From: a virus
DNA: 21,626 nt
Reading direction: 5' to 3' (one strand)
Virus record (IMG/VR): IMGVR_UViG_3300005253_001162
Location: 1 to 21,626 of that record
The position numbers and the translations under genes were made by a program. The notes beneath the pieces are model-generated. The model saw only the letters and a program-made list of their open reading frames with translations. It ran no database searches and was not told the origin of the DNA. Position 1 is the first letter of the stretch, and each line of letters opens with the position of its first letter. Positions 21,491-21,626 of the stretch are shown here, one piece after another.

Positions 21491-21626
21491 ATGACCAAGA
21501 TAGGCGGCAACTATCCTTTGACCGAGGAGAAGTGTCTGGAGCTAGAAGGCCATTGCTATGTATCGACAAACTCCGTAGTGGCTACAAATCCTCCCCTCTA
21601 CCACCGCTATTGCAAGCATTGTGGTC
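21491..21626 (+). CDS. Zinc-ribbon protein, N-terminal part, runs off the window
   Basis: ATG 21491 to the right edge, open throughout (45 residues). Cysteines at 15, 22, 41 and 44, the last two in YHRYCKHCG, recall the half zinc-ribbon at 16719-16979. Ribosome binding site GGAGAAGGAAGG (21471-21482). The C-terminus is outside the window. Confidence 0.6.
   Translation, partial: MTKIGGNYPLTEEKCLELEGHCYVSTNSVVATNPPLYHRYCKHCG

Noticed and set aside
1-21626. CRISPR array, tRNA gene, integrase or attachment site
   Set aside because: No regularly spaced repeats, no tRNA cloverleaf and no recombinase motifs were seen.

Overview
The window is tailed double-stranded DNA bacteriophage sequence, probably from an uncultured phage contig. 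The evidence is a terminase small/large/portal series, tail tube, tail-assembly chaperone and tape-measure genes, dense head-to-tail packing with 1-4 nt overlaps, and many tiny Cys-rich ORFs. The host cannot be read directly. Strong AGGAGG-type ribosome binding sites and sigma70-like promoters (TTGACA/TATAAT) say only that it is a bacterium with a conventional housekeeping sigma factor.

Region 1 (1 to about 3790, + strand) is a siphovirus/myovirus-type tail module. It holds a small KOW-like ORF, three tandem tail-tube-like paralogues (A, B, C), a GIY-YIG homing endonuclease between A and B, and a compact 217-nt group I intron that splits codon 5/6 of paralogue B. These are followed by a two-ORF chaperone pair with a CCCAAAA -1 slippery site, then the first ~110 residues of a tape-measure protein.

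At about 3777-3797 the tape-measure gene stops making sense. On the opposite strand another gene loses its 3' end at the same place. CTAG frequency also changes sharply across this point (low to the left, very high to the right). I read this as a junction between two phage segments in inverted orientation, either a real recombination or an assembly/amplification chimera.

Region 2 (about 3790-16010, - strand) is a packaging/head operon read right to left: promoter, a possible mini-ORF, TerS, TerL, portal, four small/medium unknown virion-type genes, a 38-aa membrane protein, a 1668-aa giant virion-associated protein, a Cys-rich HTH protein, and a truncated acidic low-complexity protein (scaffold candidate). 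Most junctions are TAATG or TAGTG overlaps. No major capsid gene is present.

Region 3 (about 15870-16250) is a divergent control region. It carries two near-consensus promoters facing apart, both with a TGC extended -10, and a cluster of palindromes between them.

Region 4 (16253-21626) holds accessory/early genes, mostly +. A short + operon (16253-17134) is followed by two - strand genes (17348-18279), each ending at a hairpin terminator, which look moron-like. A tightly operator-decorated + promoter (18561-18590) then drives a long operon of small genes: DUF2786 protein, Cys-rich mini-proteins, a 41-aa membrane peptide, a SLOG/DUF2493 protein and others. A strongly folded ~149-nt RNA of no class I recognise lies inside this operon (20111-20259). 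The best candidates for something new are this RNA, the intron/free-standing endonuclease arrangement in the duplicated tail tube genes, and the palindromic control regions.
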